Below, one piece after another: positions 55,801 to 58,626 of a stretch of 64,000 bases of DNA. The notes beneath the pieces are model-generated. The model did not search any database. It was not told where the DNA came from and worked only from the letters and a program-made list of their open reading frames with translations. How positions within the stretch are numbered: the first letter of the stretch is position 1; each line of letters begins with the position of its first letter. Both the position numbers and the translations under genes were made by a program. The DNA comes from Dipteris shenzhenensis (lineage: Eukaryota; Polypodiophyta; Polypodiopsida; Gleicheniales). The stretch lies in assembly GCA_047967505.1 (NCBI GenBank), contig CM106541.1. The stretch is one strand, 5' to 3'.

Positions 55801-57648
55801 GAGCATGTATGGGTGCCTTCTGTATTTTATTTGACCTGGTCCTCTCTAAGAGACGTTCAGGGAATATATTTATTTCTTGGTCTAATTAGATCAAGGCGGA
55901 AGGTGTATGTTAACATTTGAATAGATGAATCTCACTCGTAAGAAACTGACTAAACATCGGAATTTACTACCACCTCAACTTTTCGTTTCTCAGCATTTTT
56001 CTGCCTTTTTGTTTAGATATGCGGTTTGGATAAAAATAGTTGTGAGCATAAGTAGCTGCACGTTTTATAATTAATGCATCCCTTGTGAAAGCCATGTAGT
56101 TGCTGGTTTTAACTCTCATTGGTTTTATAGTTACTGCATCCATTATGGTATTTATGTAGGTATGCAGAACAGGAAGGGATTTCACCAAATACTTGATGGT
56201 TTTGGTTTTATATTAATTTGCTTTTGGAGAAGTGTGCAGTAGCTGTTTCCAAATCTTGTAGATTTGTAGCTAATGTGTCCCACACTTATGTAGGTATGCA
56301 GAAGAGGAAGGCTTTTTACCAGAGCAGATACAATGCTTCATGATTGAGAATGTGCTACTCAAGATACTGTGGAACAATTACGTTTTTGCAGGGATGCCAT
56401 TGCCTGATAGTATCACACATGACCTTTCAGCTGATCAGGGGACCAGCTGTGTGAAAGAAGCATGTGGAAATTCCTTTCATGCTCCATATCCAGACAAAAT
56501 AAAATTTTCTGACGGATTTATCGAGGTTCTTAGGACTTGCATTAGTGATATTCTGGCAGGTATTGCTATGAAGGGCAACAATCTGTTATCTCTATTTTGG
56601 AACTTGTTCCAAGACATTTGCTTGAAGACTGTGATTTATGAAGAGAAACAGAGTTTTCCATCATCTTCGGAGAGTCTTGGGTGTATTTATCGAATTTCTA
56701 GATTTTTGTCCCATATTAGCCAGTCATCATCATATAATGCAAGTCAGAAGCAGTGGCTTTTGGTGCAAGCAGTGAGGCCTCTGATTGCAAAGTTGTATCC
56801 GATGGTGAAATCCATGGTAAGAGTTGTCGACGTTAGTAGCCTTCTTGCATTTTGCCTCTCAAATTGGTAAGCCAAAATCAAAATGAACATTAAAATATTC
56901 TTTTCTATACTGTTCTGCTCTAGTGATTTGGAATCGTCCACAGATCACTGAATTTCCCATGGGCTTGTAGATTTTTAAAAATTGAGCATGAGCAAAATAT
57001 TTATTTACAACAATTTGAGTTTCCACCTGAAATGTAGTAAGTTGTCTTGAGGCTAGTATATGGCATTGTCTGATTAATGATAATATGAACTCTGCTTATT
57101 CTCCAGGAGTACAAAGAGGCTATTCAGCTTATAGCAACAATTGTCTCCATATTTGGTCCAGTTTCTTTTCCTGCTCTTGAGCTACCTCCCTCTGTGGAAG
57201 GAAAAAATGGGACTGAGGAAGAAGAGCGGGGTGCATTTCTAGATGAAGGCAGGCTTGTTCTGGATGTTTCTTCTTTCATAAAGCACGATTTGGCTCCCTG
57301 GTGCCTAGATGGAAATGATACATCTTCCATGGCAAAAATAGAACTTCTGCTTTCTCTTTTTGAAGATAAAAGGTTGCAACATGAATGGGAGTCAGTGCTT
57401 GCATATGCTACTGAATTGGAAGTTGAGGTAGATGGAGTTCTCTCGATAAACATTGATAAGGTGGCTGTACTAGCAGTCCTTATTGAGAGATTCAGAATTA
57501 AATTTTTAGATGCAGCTTGGGAAGATGATTTCTATGAAAGTCAAAGTCGACCGTATGAACAATGGAATGTTTCAAGGCTGGATGGAGCAGCTCTGAAAAT
57601 CGCTAGCAGTCTTTCGCTGTCAGATGGTTCATGTCTTAAATTGCTAAG
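6374..57648 (+). CDS. LTN1: Listerin E3 ubiquitin ligase, N-terminal half, seven exons (partial)
   Basis: LTN1 binds stalled 60S subunits with NEMF/RQC2 and ubiquitinates the trapped nascent chain in ribosome-associated quality control. Seven exons on this strand join in phase (6374-6451, 6540-6631, 10837-10939, 18473-18625, 32789-33465, 56294-56816, 57107-57648) into about 722 codons. They match the order of conserved listerin segments I know from plants: the PPSEL…W-x-FEYKRL region, [70 protein letters not shown] and [10 protein letters not shown]. Plant listerins are about 1,900 residues, so this is roughly residues 70-790, the HEAT-repeat region. The start exon and the RWD/RING exons are outside the seen set. 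All borders are GT–AG, and I see no stop or frameshift in the joined exons. Confidence 0.88.
6540..6631 (+). CDS. LTN1: LTN1 exon
   Basis: This exon is 92 bases after a TTCCAG acceptor, with a GTGAGG donor. It encodes [19 protein letters not shown] and [12 protein letters not shown]. It follows the previous exon after an 88-bp intron, the only ordinary-sized intron in the left half. It leaves two bases of a Gly codon completed 4.2 kb downstream. Confidence 0.88.
7125..7480 (-). mobile_element. LINE fragment, antisense
   Basis: The sequence resembles, on the same strand, the antisense LINE at about 51380-51630, sharing the words AAGAAGTGATCATGGTAGAA, GGATCTTGGTGG and ATACGGTTGATCTC. Only about 350 bp of the region after the reverse transcriptase remains, and a C-rich run (7357-7373) interrupts it. 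No 3' tail is present. Confidence 0.6.
7561..7767 (-). CDS. Short coiled-coil reading frame, unidentified
   Basis: The 68-codon antisense frame contains a heptad-like stretch ([20 protein letters not shown]) typical of a coiled coil. I do not recognise a family. It sits between LINE pieces in an intron and could be a gag or ORF1 scrap. Nothing shows that it is expressed. Confidence 0.25.
   Translation of the reverse strand: MPCKNSGDVQLGIQTGKMQEEMARMLDIKTSQHALRIKELEDKLISLQAENDALKHALKGKMVKYRPS
8345..9042 (+). mobile_element. LINE 3' end, subfamily 2, sense
   Basis: The frame at 8393-8635 ([19 protein letters not shown], then YVRDFYTFE) matches the C-terminal region of the LINE at 25500-25704. 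The 3' untranslated part has the shared words AGGGCCTTACTGTGCCCTTT and TGTCTCATAGG, then GACGGTAATACATCTTTCTTTC as a short microsatellite tail. The copy is truncated at its 5' end, in an LTN1 intron, sense to LTN1. Confidence 0.7.
9043..9854 (+). mobile_element. LINE 3' end, subfamily 1, sense
   Basis: A frame at about 9061-9567 reads [34 protein letters not shown] and [11 protein letters not shown], then [13 protein letters not shown]. These match the C-terminal end of the LINE at 19.4-20.6 kb. The 3' UTR ends in the family signature CGAAGACTTTAATAAA and a (CTTT)n tail at 9834-9854. The copy joins directly to the subfamily 2 tail before it. Confidence 0.72.
9855..10110 (-). mobile_element. 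Ty3/gypsy-type gag fragment with zinc knuckle, antisense
   Basis: Read on the minus strand from about 10090, the frame gives [14 protein letters not shown], then [24 protein letters not shown] and [22 protein letters not shown] is the CX2CX6-GHKC form of zinc knuckle seen in plant gypsy gag proteins. Only this part remains. No pol sequence adjoins it. Confidence 0.6.
10420..10565. repeat. Tandem duplication of about 88 bp
   Basis: The segment beginning TTCTAGCCATAGTCTTGG occurs at about 10420 and again at about 10508. Both copies continue through TATATAG and TTCAGACTCTA. The second copy is partial. A related TATGAAAGCAAAAA word precedes each. This is intron sequence with no coding content. 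Confidence 0.6.
10837..10939 (+). CDS. LTN1: LTN1 exon
   Basis: The acceptor is TTTTGCAG and the donor GTATGT. One base completes the Gly codon from the previous exon, then 34 codons read [19 protein letters not shown] and [15 protein letters not shown]. This is one of the best conserved listerin segments (APHL+S+MGPWW-SQFD in plants). The 4.2-kb intron before it holds LINE and gypsy pieces. Confidence 0.92.
11185..12376. repeat. Long inverted repeat (foldback-type element)
   Basis: The arm at about 11190-11500 returns inverted at about 12120-12376. Shared words include GTTGACGTGGCATCTTCC, TAGCATGGAATTTA, TATGCAGGGTTCAGC, GTAGAAGCTCAGCCT and TTGTTCGTGGCTGGCAAC. The left arm carries an extra (GTCTCTCT)n run at 11345-11383. 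The roughly 620-bp centre has no clear coding frame. It fits a foldback transposon or large MITE. I cannot define a target duplication. Confidence 0.65.
12377..13600. other. Intron stretch without a recognisable element
   Basis: I see no domain, repeat pair or structural RNA. Frames are short and broken. It may be old, decayed transposon sequence. Confidence 0.4.
13600..15240 (+). mobile_element. Decayed Ty1/copia element, sense
   Basis: A degenerate zinc-knuckle region near 13890-13935 reads [15 protein letters not shown]. From about 14965 an integrase stretch gives [19 protein letters not shown], then [11 protein letters not shown] and, further on, [20 protein letters not shown], the copia integrase pattern. 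Stops and shifts interrupt it, and protease and RT are not evident. It is more diverged than the copia at 1-5.6 kb. Confidence 0.6.
15685..16235 (+). mobile_element. LINE fragment, sense
   Basis: The translated start matches the zinc-finger-like end of the LINE proteins here ([10 protein letters not shown], followed by a shifted equivalent of the CPVYYEI motif). Later words correspond to the region encoding ITDFF at 9043-9567. The copy is strongly decayed and lacks its 3' tail. Confidence 0.5.
16692..16800 (-). mobile_element. LINE 3' tail, antisense
   Basis: GAAAGAAAGAAAGAAAGTC followed by TATTAACGTCCACGGAAGACC is the antisense of a LINE 3' end of the kind seen repeatedly here. Only about 100 bp can be matched before the sequence becomes unique. 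Confidence 0.6.
16800..17460. other. G-rich intron stretch
   Basis: There is no gene. A nearly pure G run of about 24 bases with one C lies near 17186-17209. TGTACGGTTGTATGG-like words recur and also appear near 31200, so the stretch may belong to a dispersed repeat. Confidence 0.35.
17469..17798 (-). other. Degenerate repeat with a 109-codon antisense frame
   Basis: The antisense frame has loosely repeated His/Phe/Gly peptides ([34 protein letters not shown]), which reflect a degenerate DNA repeat of about 30-45 bp built on words like CCTTTG…AAGG. No family is recognised. I regard it as repeat sequence and not a gene. Confidence 0.35.
18473..18625 (+). CDS. LTN1: LTN1 exon
   Basis: This exon is 153 bases (51 codons), phase 0, between an ATTGCAG acceptor and a GTAAGT donor. 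It encodes [20 protein letters not shown], then [15 protein letters not shown] and a polar tail ending ATKRYEI. This matches the plant listerin segment AFPAQEKRLDAL…LEENLKLTPQ. The intron before it is 7.5 kb. Confidence 0.9.
18626..19108. other. Intron start, no element seen
   Basis: This is AT-rich intron sequence after a clean GTAAGT donor. I see no repeat or frame. Confidence 0.5.
19360..20598 (-). pseudogene. LINE C-terminal region with Cys/His motif
   Basis: Frame 20598-19969 begins [20 protein letters not shown] and continues as the helical connector. A second frame gives the [10 protein letters not shown]…[16 protein letters not shown] motif around 19900-19800, the Cys-Cys-His-Cys region found at the C terminus of many LINE pol proteins. 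It ends through [18 protein letters not shown] and [11 protein letters not shown] near 19360. Confidence 0.7.
20620..21836 (-). pseudogene. LINE reverse transcriptase
   Basis: The minus-strand frame 21836-21210 has the RT lead-in ([38 protein letters not shown]). A frameshift leads to 21283-20942 with [18 protein letters not shown] and [20 protein letters not shown]. The YADD box ([10 protein letters not shown]) falls around 20925-20940. After further breaks, 20856-20638 gives [17 protein letters not shown] and [13 protein letters not shown]. All standard RT blocks are visible but in at least three frames. Confidence 0.8.
22109..23085 (-). pseudogene. LINE APE-type endonuclease
   Basis: Minus-strand reading begins near 23080 with the endonuclease start [10 protein letters not shown], then DIVFYT-stop-THQS, where the catalytic Glu of the ETH motif is replaced by a [15 protein letters not shown] segment, a frameshift near 22790, and the open frame 22774-22109 follow. 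That frame has [20 protein letters not shown] (the family has GDFN) and [10 protein letters not shown]. The enzyme nicks target DNA to prime reverse transcription. The stop and the Asp-to-Asn change make this copy inactive. Confidence 0.75.
23345..24430. other. Low-complexity purine-rich stretch between two inverted LINEs
   Basis: The plus strand is dominated by GAGGTAGAGATAGAGG-like degenerate hexamers (Val/Glu/Ala peptides if read) and G/A-rich sequence, with T and A runs near 23957 and 24129. The minus strand carries a 267-codon frame (24419-23616) with a Lys/Asn-rich centre ([16 protein letters not shown]). It could be remains of LINE ORF1 from either neighbour. Composition alone can open both frames, so I do not call a gene. 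Confidence 0.4.
24430..26262 (+). mobile_element. LINE subfamily 2, 5'-truncated, sense
   Basis: It starts inside the reverse transcriptase ([19 protein letters not shown], then LLYADEIVL, the YADD position altered to YADE). It continues through [18 protein letters not shown] and [12 protein letters not shown], and the C-terminal [17 protein letters not shown] motif in 25276-25704. The 3' UTR has the AGGGCCTTAGTGCGCCCTTTG word and ends GGACGTTAATACATC with a (TC)n tail to about 26265. It runs in the opposite direction to the LINE before it. Confidence 0.82.
26240..26282. repeat. Compound (TC)n(CA)n microsatellite
   Basis: The CT dinucleotide tail of the LINE passes into CA repeats, immediately before the antisense L1-like LINE. 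Confidence 0.85.
26283..29012 (-). mobile_element. L1-like LINE, 5'-truncated, antisense
   Basis: Minus-strand order: 29010-28645 connector ([19 protein letters not shown]); 28652-28104 RT blocks ([44 protein letters not shown]); 28209-27484 with [23 protein letters not shown] and [10 protein letters not shown]; 26985-26682 and 26682-26359 with the zinc-ribbon-like end ([18 protein letters not shown]). The YADD box, 'FQKSK' and the terminal H-C region are as in plant L1-type LINEs. The 3' end is A-rich (ACCAAAAAAAGAAAAAG on the minus strand). Frameshifts are present. Confidence 0.85.
29030..29915 (+). mobile_element. LINE fragment, subfamily 1, sense
   Basis: The sequence encodes the post-RT region: equivalents of [22 protein letters not shown], the open frame 29352-29546 ([24 protein letters not shown]), and CTLC…[14 protein letters not shown] near 29670-29750. 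It ends without a 3' tail where the TRIM-like element begins. Confidence 0.7.
29919..30688 (-). mobile_element. TRIM-like short LTR retrotransposon, antisense
   Basis: Two direct repeats of about 190 bp (29919-30107 and 30495-30688) share TATAGCC, CCCCAAAAAGTC, GGGATAGACTGTGGAG and GCTTTATATCCAAGGTTCTC. Read on the minus strand, each ends TAACA/AAACA, and the 30495 copy is followed by TGGTATCAGAGC (30483-30494), the initiator-tRNA-Met primer site. A short purine tract precedes the other repeat near 30108-30116. The internal part of about 390 bp is non-coding. Size and parts fit a TRIM. No target duplication is clear. Confidence 0.75.
30483..30494 (-). other. Primer binding site (initiator tRNA-Met type)
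   Basis: TGGTATCAGAGC on the minus strand lies directly after the CA end of the upstream LTR, as in most plant copia and TRIM elements. Confidence 0.75.
30690..31380. repeat. CCAAAA/CCCCAAA-rich degenerate repeat and GTACGG-rich stretch
   Basis: From 30750 to 31060 the plus strand repeats words such as GCCCCAAAT, CCAAAAGCC and AAATCTGCCTGCAAA without a strict period. From 31140 to 31340 TGTACGG/TGTATGG words recur. Open frames across it are compositional. It may be the leader of a larger antisense LTR element. Confidence 0.4.
31582..31591 (-). other. Possible second primer binding site
   Basis: TGGTATCAGA on the minus strand is followed by an A-rich gap and, on the plus side, TGAAGGATC, which could be an LTR edge. 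It may mark another antisense LTR element whose second LTR I cannot locate. Confidence 0.3.
31600..32788. other. Intron end, no element recognised
   Basis: I see no domain or repeat pair. The stretch ends at the TGTGTTAG acceptor of the next LTN1 exon. Confidence 0.45.
32789..33465 (+). CDS. LTN1: LTN1 exon (long)
   Basis: This exon is 677 bases after a GTGTTAG acceptor, ending AATGCAGCAAG before a GTTCTT donor. It encodes [20 protein letters not shown], an acidic linker, [68 protein letters not shown] and [15 protein letters not shown]. These are the helical HEAT repeats of listerin. An in-frame stop occurs 28 bases past the chosen donor, so splicing is required. The joined codon (AG+G) restores the listerin reading across a 22.8-kb intron. 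Confidence 0.92.
33570..34065. repeat. Tandem duplication of about 240 bp in the intron
   Basis: The unit starting AGAACTCTCAGTTGATTGCA near 33573 recurs at about 33810. Shared words include GAGAACTATGGCATCCA, TATAAATAATATTCAATG and GGTACGGGAATGGATG. The units differ at scattered positions, so the duplication is not recent. Confidence 0.7.
34066..35340. other. Intron stretch without a recognisable element
   Basis: I see no coding frame or repeat pair. Decayed repeat sequence is likely. Confidence 0.4.
35360..35629 (+). CDS. Unidentified reading frame, gene-fragment-like
   Basis: The 89-codon frame starts [20 protein letters not shown], followed by [15 protein letters not shown]. The protein-like frame extends upstream of this Met (VGVAKDVV). 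Composition looks more like real protein than the surrounding frames. I do not recognise a family. It could be a captured or retrotransposed gene piece. Confidence 0.25.
   Translation: MKMLIAEKEEATKELDELAFQQVLDTITPLSQRRRIHGIEGMDCGLDSLLDLKRRCRYPFLQSILFPGQLLDDYQPHVFNLLLVQDRDL
35630..37139. other. Intron stretch, probable old LTR-element remains
   Basis: Frames are short and broken. The stretch leads into the antisense copia piece, so parts may be its 3' end, but I see no motif that proves this. Confidence 0.3.
37140..37800 (-). mobile_element. Ty1/copia reverse transcriptase fragment, antisense
   Basis: On the minus strand, 37795-37586 reads [40 protein letters not shown] and [10 protein letters not shown]. 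After breaks, 37564-37307 gives [22 protein letters not shown] and [12 protein letters not shown], then [11 protein letters not shown]. The YVDD box is intact, and a deletion removes the part after LDIKTA. It is a different copia lineage from the element at 1-5.6 kb. Confidence 0.82.
37803..38470 (+). mobile_element. LINE reverse transcriptase fragment, sense, decayed
   Basis: Starting at AGAGTTATTGTTGC it encodes the [14 protein letters not shown] block, an [11 protein letters not shown] equivalent near 38010 and LLYANDVVL near 38090 (YADD altered to YAND). It ends [15 protein letters not shown] near 38465, where LINE family 3 begins. Stops and shifts are frequent. Confidence 0.65.
38470..40760 (+). 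mobile_element. LINE family 3, reverse transcriptase to C-terminal motif, sense
   Basis: Frames in order: 38432-38701 ([17 protein letters not shown], connector after the endonuclease); 38730-38963 ([18 protein letters not shown]); 39090-39695 ([69 protein letters not shown]); 39717-40001; 40049-40372; and a C-terminal part with VCRFCDLQE near 40680. The RT block of 201 codons is uninterrupted and has YADD. It is clearly diverged from the other LINEs. I see no endonuclease and no 3' tail. Confidence 0.8.
40761..41707. other. Unassigned sequence ending in a 3'-tail-like motif
   Basis: No known domain is seen. The end (ACAATAATAAAATTC, then a TTC/TC run) looks like the 3' end of a retroelement. 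Confidence 0.35.
41708..41752. repeat. (TC)n followed by a poly(C) run
   Basis: About 20 bases of CT repeat pass into about 22 C. A LINE copy begins immediately after. Confidence 0.85.
41753..43703 (+). mobile_element. LINE subfamily 1, 5'-truncated, interrupted by an insertion, sense
   Basis: It starts at the equivalent of [16 protein letters not shown], inside the RT lead-in. It continues through [18 protein letters not shown] (YADD altered to YGDD) and the open frame 42390-42743 ([49 protein letters not shown]), then 42756-43007. The C-terminal frame 43388-43597 includes [16 protein letters not shown]. At 43703 it is broken by an inserted element, and LINE sequence resumes at 45635-45683. 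Confidence 0.85.
43704..45634 (+). mobile_element. Unrecognised element, copy A, with ACGT target duplication
   Basis: The left end is TGTGGGGACAAAAATG and the right end TATGCAATCG. ACGT precedes (43700-43703) and follows (45635-45638), and removing the insert restores the LINE word GGAGACGTCACAGGG. Left ~600 bp and right ~100 bp match copy B at 46777-49643. A TATA-like word (GTTATAAAGGC) lies about 40 bases from the right end. A degenerate peptide module lies near 45306-45417. TG…CA-type ends and a 4-bp duplication would fit a solo LTR or LARD-like element. Only weak terminal inverted similarity is seen, so a DNA transposon is less likely. Confidence 0.72.
45306..45417 (+). pseudogene. Degenerate peptide module in copy A
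   Basis: The frame reads [13 protein letters not shown]-stop-AHVEW, then [20 protein letters not shown] and a stop. It aligns with the modules of copy B ([27 protein letters not shown]). One internal stop breaks it. Family unknown. Confidence 0.5.
45635..45683 (+). mobile_element. Continuation of the first LINE after copy A
   Basis: ACGTCACAGGGTTGCAC and the following bases to ACTCTATTGCCGAT match the LINE region seen intact at 46660-46710. The LINE then stops, and an earlier part of another LINE copy begins. Confidence 0.7.
45684..46776 (+). mobile_element. LINE subfamily 1, second copy, left part, sense
   Basis: It begins at the connector (AGATCATTCAGGCTGAGTTT) and runs through the CTLC and [13 protein letters not shown] region near 46205-46280. 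It reaches ATGCCTCCATTGCCTCATCC and a (GAT)n stretch at 46747-46765. It is cut at 46776 by copy B and resumes at 49644. Confidence 0.78.
48544..48906 (+). CDS. Peptide module 1 of copy B, unidentified
   Basis: The 120-codon frame has a Gly/Ser-rich start and then a structured-looking part from Met 48688: [51 protein letters not shown]. Alternating hydrophobic residues suggest beta-strands. It aligns with two further modules downstream, each about 70 residues and each ended by a stop. I recognise no family and see no promoter of its own. The copies may be exons, or a degenerate tandem array. Confidence 0.35.
   Translation: MHSGKPEAAETGGCSHFPARGSSTGVQPGSLLGQGRAEKTDNTDVIRKMFLVFEMSHRVEAIIIPRHVQYEVIFNEVTVERWVLILQITDEVVAGLEFPRSQWPRDLFYEIDIIPKYEFF
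49054..49281 (+). CDS. Peptide module 2 of copy B, unidentified
   Basis: The 75-codon frame reads [20 protein letters not shown], then [39 protein letters not shown]. Shared pattern with modules 1 and 3: W-x2-L-x2-V/I-x-DE-x-x, then P, then (D/E)LP..I, then acidic-aromatic end. No family is recognised. Confidence 0.35.
   Translation: MYFCLERESQYDTVCFSWNFQYEEILNFKAQGVWHLLLYVNDEEWQGVVLPAMEDLPKKILWMSLCTDVEFDERI
49300..49560 (+). pseudogene. Peptide module 3 of copy B, one internal stop
   Basis: The frame gives [20 protein letters not shown], a TGA after YVEI near 49390, then [36 protein letters not shown]. It follows module 2 after about 20 bases in the same direction. Confidence 0.35.
49644..49861 (+). 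mobile_element. LINE 3' end continuing after copy B
   Basis: Starting ACGTAGTCGACCACTGACATG, it carries the standard subfamily 1 3' UTR (TTTAGTAGCTCCACC, GTCTCATAGACCCATCGG, GTCTTCCGAAGACTTTAATAAA split over 49792-49813) and a (CT)n tail to 49861. It proves that copy B interrupts one LINE. Confidence 0.85.
49862..50445. other. Unassigned intron sequence
   Basis: No frame or known element is seen. The GACCAAAGTCAA/GGTCAACC words recur loosely, which may indicate a decayed repeat. Confidence 0.35.
50446..52208 (-). mobile_element. LINE subfamily 2, 5'-truncated, antisense
   Basis: The antisense tail GAGAGAGAAAGAAAGAAAG is followed by ATGTATTAACGTCTGC, the subfamily 2 end. The 3' UTR contains repeated TTCACTAAGACCCTTGCTGAA words. 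Minus-strand coding includes 51345-51046 ([40 protein letters not shown]), 51624-51433 and the [20 protein letters not shown] region near 52050-52120. It ends at the [13 protein letters not shown] equivalent. Confidence 0.8.
52209..52740. other. Unassigned intron sequence
   Basis: A GA run sits at 52211-52226 next to the LINE break. No recognised frame. Confidence 0.35.
52740..53600 (-). mobile_element. Ty1/copia gag fragment, antisense
   Basis: Minus-strand 53309-53106 reads [30 protein letters not shown] (the copia gag UBN2-type domain). It is followed by [20 protein letters not shown] and a decayed zinc-knuckle region ([13 protein letters not shown]), then an [15 protein letters not shown] segment near 52800-52860. 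Stops interrupt it, and no pol follows. Confidence 0.65.
53601..54244. other. Sequence between two antisense gag-like pieces
   Basis: This may be LTR or leader sequence of one of them. No paired LTR could be matched. Confidence 0.3.
54245..54620 (-). pseudogene. Tandem CCHC zinc-knuckle protein fragment
   Basis: The minus-strand frame reads [12 protein letters not shown]-stop-SEC, then [20 protein letters not shown], giving two CX2CX4HX4C knuckles separated by about six residues. The frame then continues [12 protein letters not shown]. Paired knuckles occur in some retroelement gag proteins. The second knuckle alone is in the open frame 54511-54245. Confidence 0.55.
54621..55260 (-). mobile_element. 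hAT-like (DUF659-type) transposase fragment, antisense
   Basis: From about 55130 the minus strand reads [20 protein letters not shown], then [20 protein letters not shown], the segment in which DUF659/hAT proteins have 'VQVVTDN..N…L…C.AHCLNLLL.DIGK'. Further on, [30 protein letters not shown] and [14 protein letters not shown] correspond to the 'W…FW…PL…YEAM' region. Several frames are needed, so the copy is dead. Confidence 0.6.
55261..56040. other. Intron stretch, no element recognised
   Basis: No frame or repeat pair is seen apart from AT-rich sequence. The first part may be more of the hAT-like element. Confidence 0.4.
56045..56320 (+). repeat. Degenerate tandem repeat that includes a splice acceptor
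   Basis: Three diverged units of about 100-130 bp contain a GTAGCTRATG/TTACTGCATCC-like word. The last two end with TTATGTAGGTATGCAGAA. The unit ending at 56159 mimics the true acceptor and exon start at 56294. After the copy the frame reads [11 protein letters not shown] and then stops, so it would be a non-productive exon start. Confidence 0.6.
56294..56816 (+). CDS. LTN1: LTN1 exon
   Basis: This exon is 523 bases between a TTATGTAG acceptor and a GTAAGA donor. One base completes an Arg codon, then [31 protein letters not shown], an acidic variable part, [35 protein letters not shown] and [20 protein letters not shown] follow. This continues the listerin helical repeats (plant pattern LIDKVLVKILW, CILEILSGI). 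The intron before it, at 22.8 kb, is the largest in the window. Confidence 0.92.
57107..57648 (+). CDS. LTN1: LTN1 exon (last seen in window)
   Basis: This exon is 542 bases after a TTCTCCAG acceptor, ending TTGCTAAG before GTTTGT. It encodes [86 protein letters not shown] and [21 protein letters not shown]. The 'F…WCL.G' and 'LL.SL.DD…W..V' blocks are those of listerin. It ends in phase 2, so at least one more exon must follow. I find none before the LINE stack at 58 kb. Confidence 0.9.
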
Positions 57649-58034
57649 GTTTGTGATTTCATGCAGTCTATTATATTCCTGTTTTTTTGTGTGCTATAAA
57701 TGTTTCAGGATCTGCATGTTTGGAGTGACAAATACTGTGCCTTTTACTTCTGTTTTCTTCGTGATAGTTATGATGTTGTGTGAATGCCATGTGCTTCTCA
57801 GTTTTCTTTTCAAATCCCATACATGATAGTCCACAATGGACGATTTAAGTAAGGAGCTGTATTATGGCAAGCATGTTCTTTCTTAAAACCTGGTTTAACA
57901 TAATGACAGACTAGATCTTCTGCAGCTGGGCACCGTCACTGAGGCTATGGTGTGATGGCTTTCACATTGCTCTGGCACTAGTGCAGATGTGGTTGTACTT
58001 TCCTACTTCACAATAATATGGCAAAGTGAAGAGA
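57649..58034. other. Intron start, no exon seen
   Basis: This is T-rich intron sequence after the donor at 57649. The open frame reading through it has no listerin-like content. Confidence 0.5.
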
Positions 58035-58500
58035 GAGAAAGAAAGAAAGAAAGTTCATTAAAAGTCTTCAAAAGACCGAAGGTTCTATGAGACAAAAGAA
58101 CCTGATACAATGAGCTGAAAGGGTGGAGCCTCTAAGCAGGCAACAACACATGACAAAAATGAAAAAAAACATAATTATAAGATGCCAATACACAGAGAGA
58201 AATCTTTGAGCTATGGAGAAGATGTGGGCCCGCAGCACTATGACGATCATCTGGAAACTGGAGGAGAGGTCAAGCCTAAGAGAGGGTCGGCAATGTATGA
58301 GGCTGTGGTGCCGTAAGCATGTGATAGAGCATTGACGGCTGTTGGTATCCGTGCTCCGTTGTTGTCTCCTAGCTATGGCCCTAGACAAGTGCCACTGTCA
58401 CTCTCATCGGCCGTGCCTCCATTCTGGTGAGCATAGAAGGAAGGTCTCCTAGTCTAGTCTATGCGTGAAGTTGCTGGTGATTCTGCCATGTTTGTGCCAA
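58035..58500 (-). mobile_element. LINE 3' end, antisense
   Basis: GAGAGAAAGAAAGAAAGAAA is followed by GTTCATTAAAAGTCTTC and the ACCGAAGG signature. About 460 bp of 3' region is present, and the coding part is unrecognisable or absent. Confidence 0.65.
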
Positions 58501-58626
58501 GAGAGAGAAAGAAAGTTTATTAAAGTCTTCGGAAGACCGATGGGTCTATGAGACTGTGAAACCCTGGTACAATCAAGTTGTGAGGGTGGAGCTACTAAAC
58601 AAGCATCCACACCAATGCATAATGTA
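58501..58626 (-). mobile_element. LINE 3' end, very short, antisense
   Basis: AGAGAGAAAGAAAGTTTATT with the CGGAAGACCGATGGG signature and the CTACTAAACAAGCATCC word, about 125 bp. It ends where another LINE tail begins. Confidence 0.75.

Noticed and set aside
56160-56196. A true extra LTN1 exon at the upstream acceptor copy
   Set aside because: The frame stops after about 12 codons, and the downstream acceptor gives the full conserved exon.
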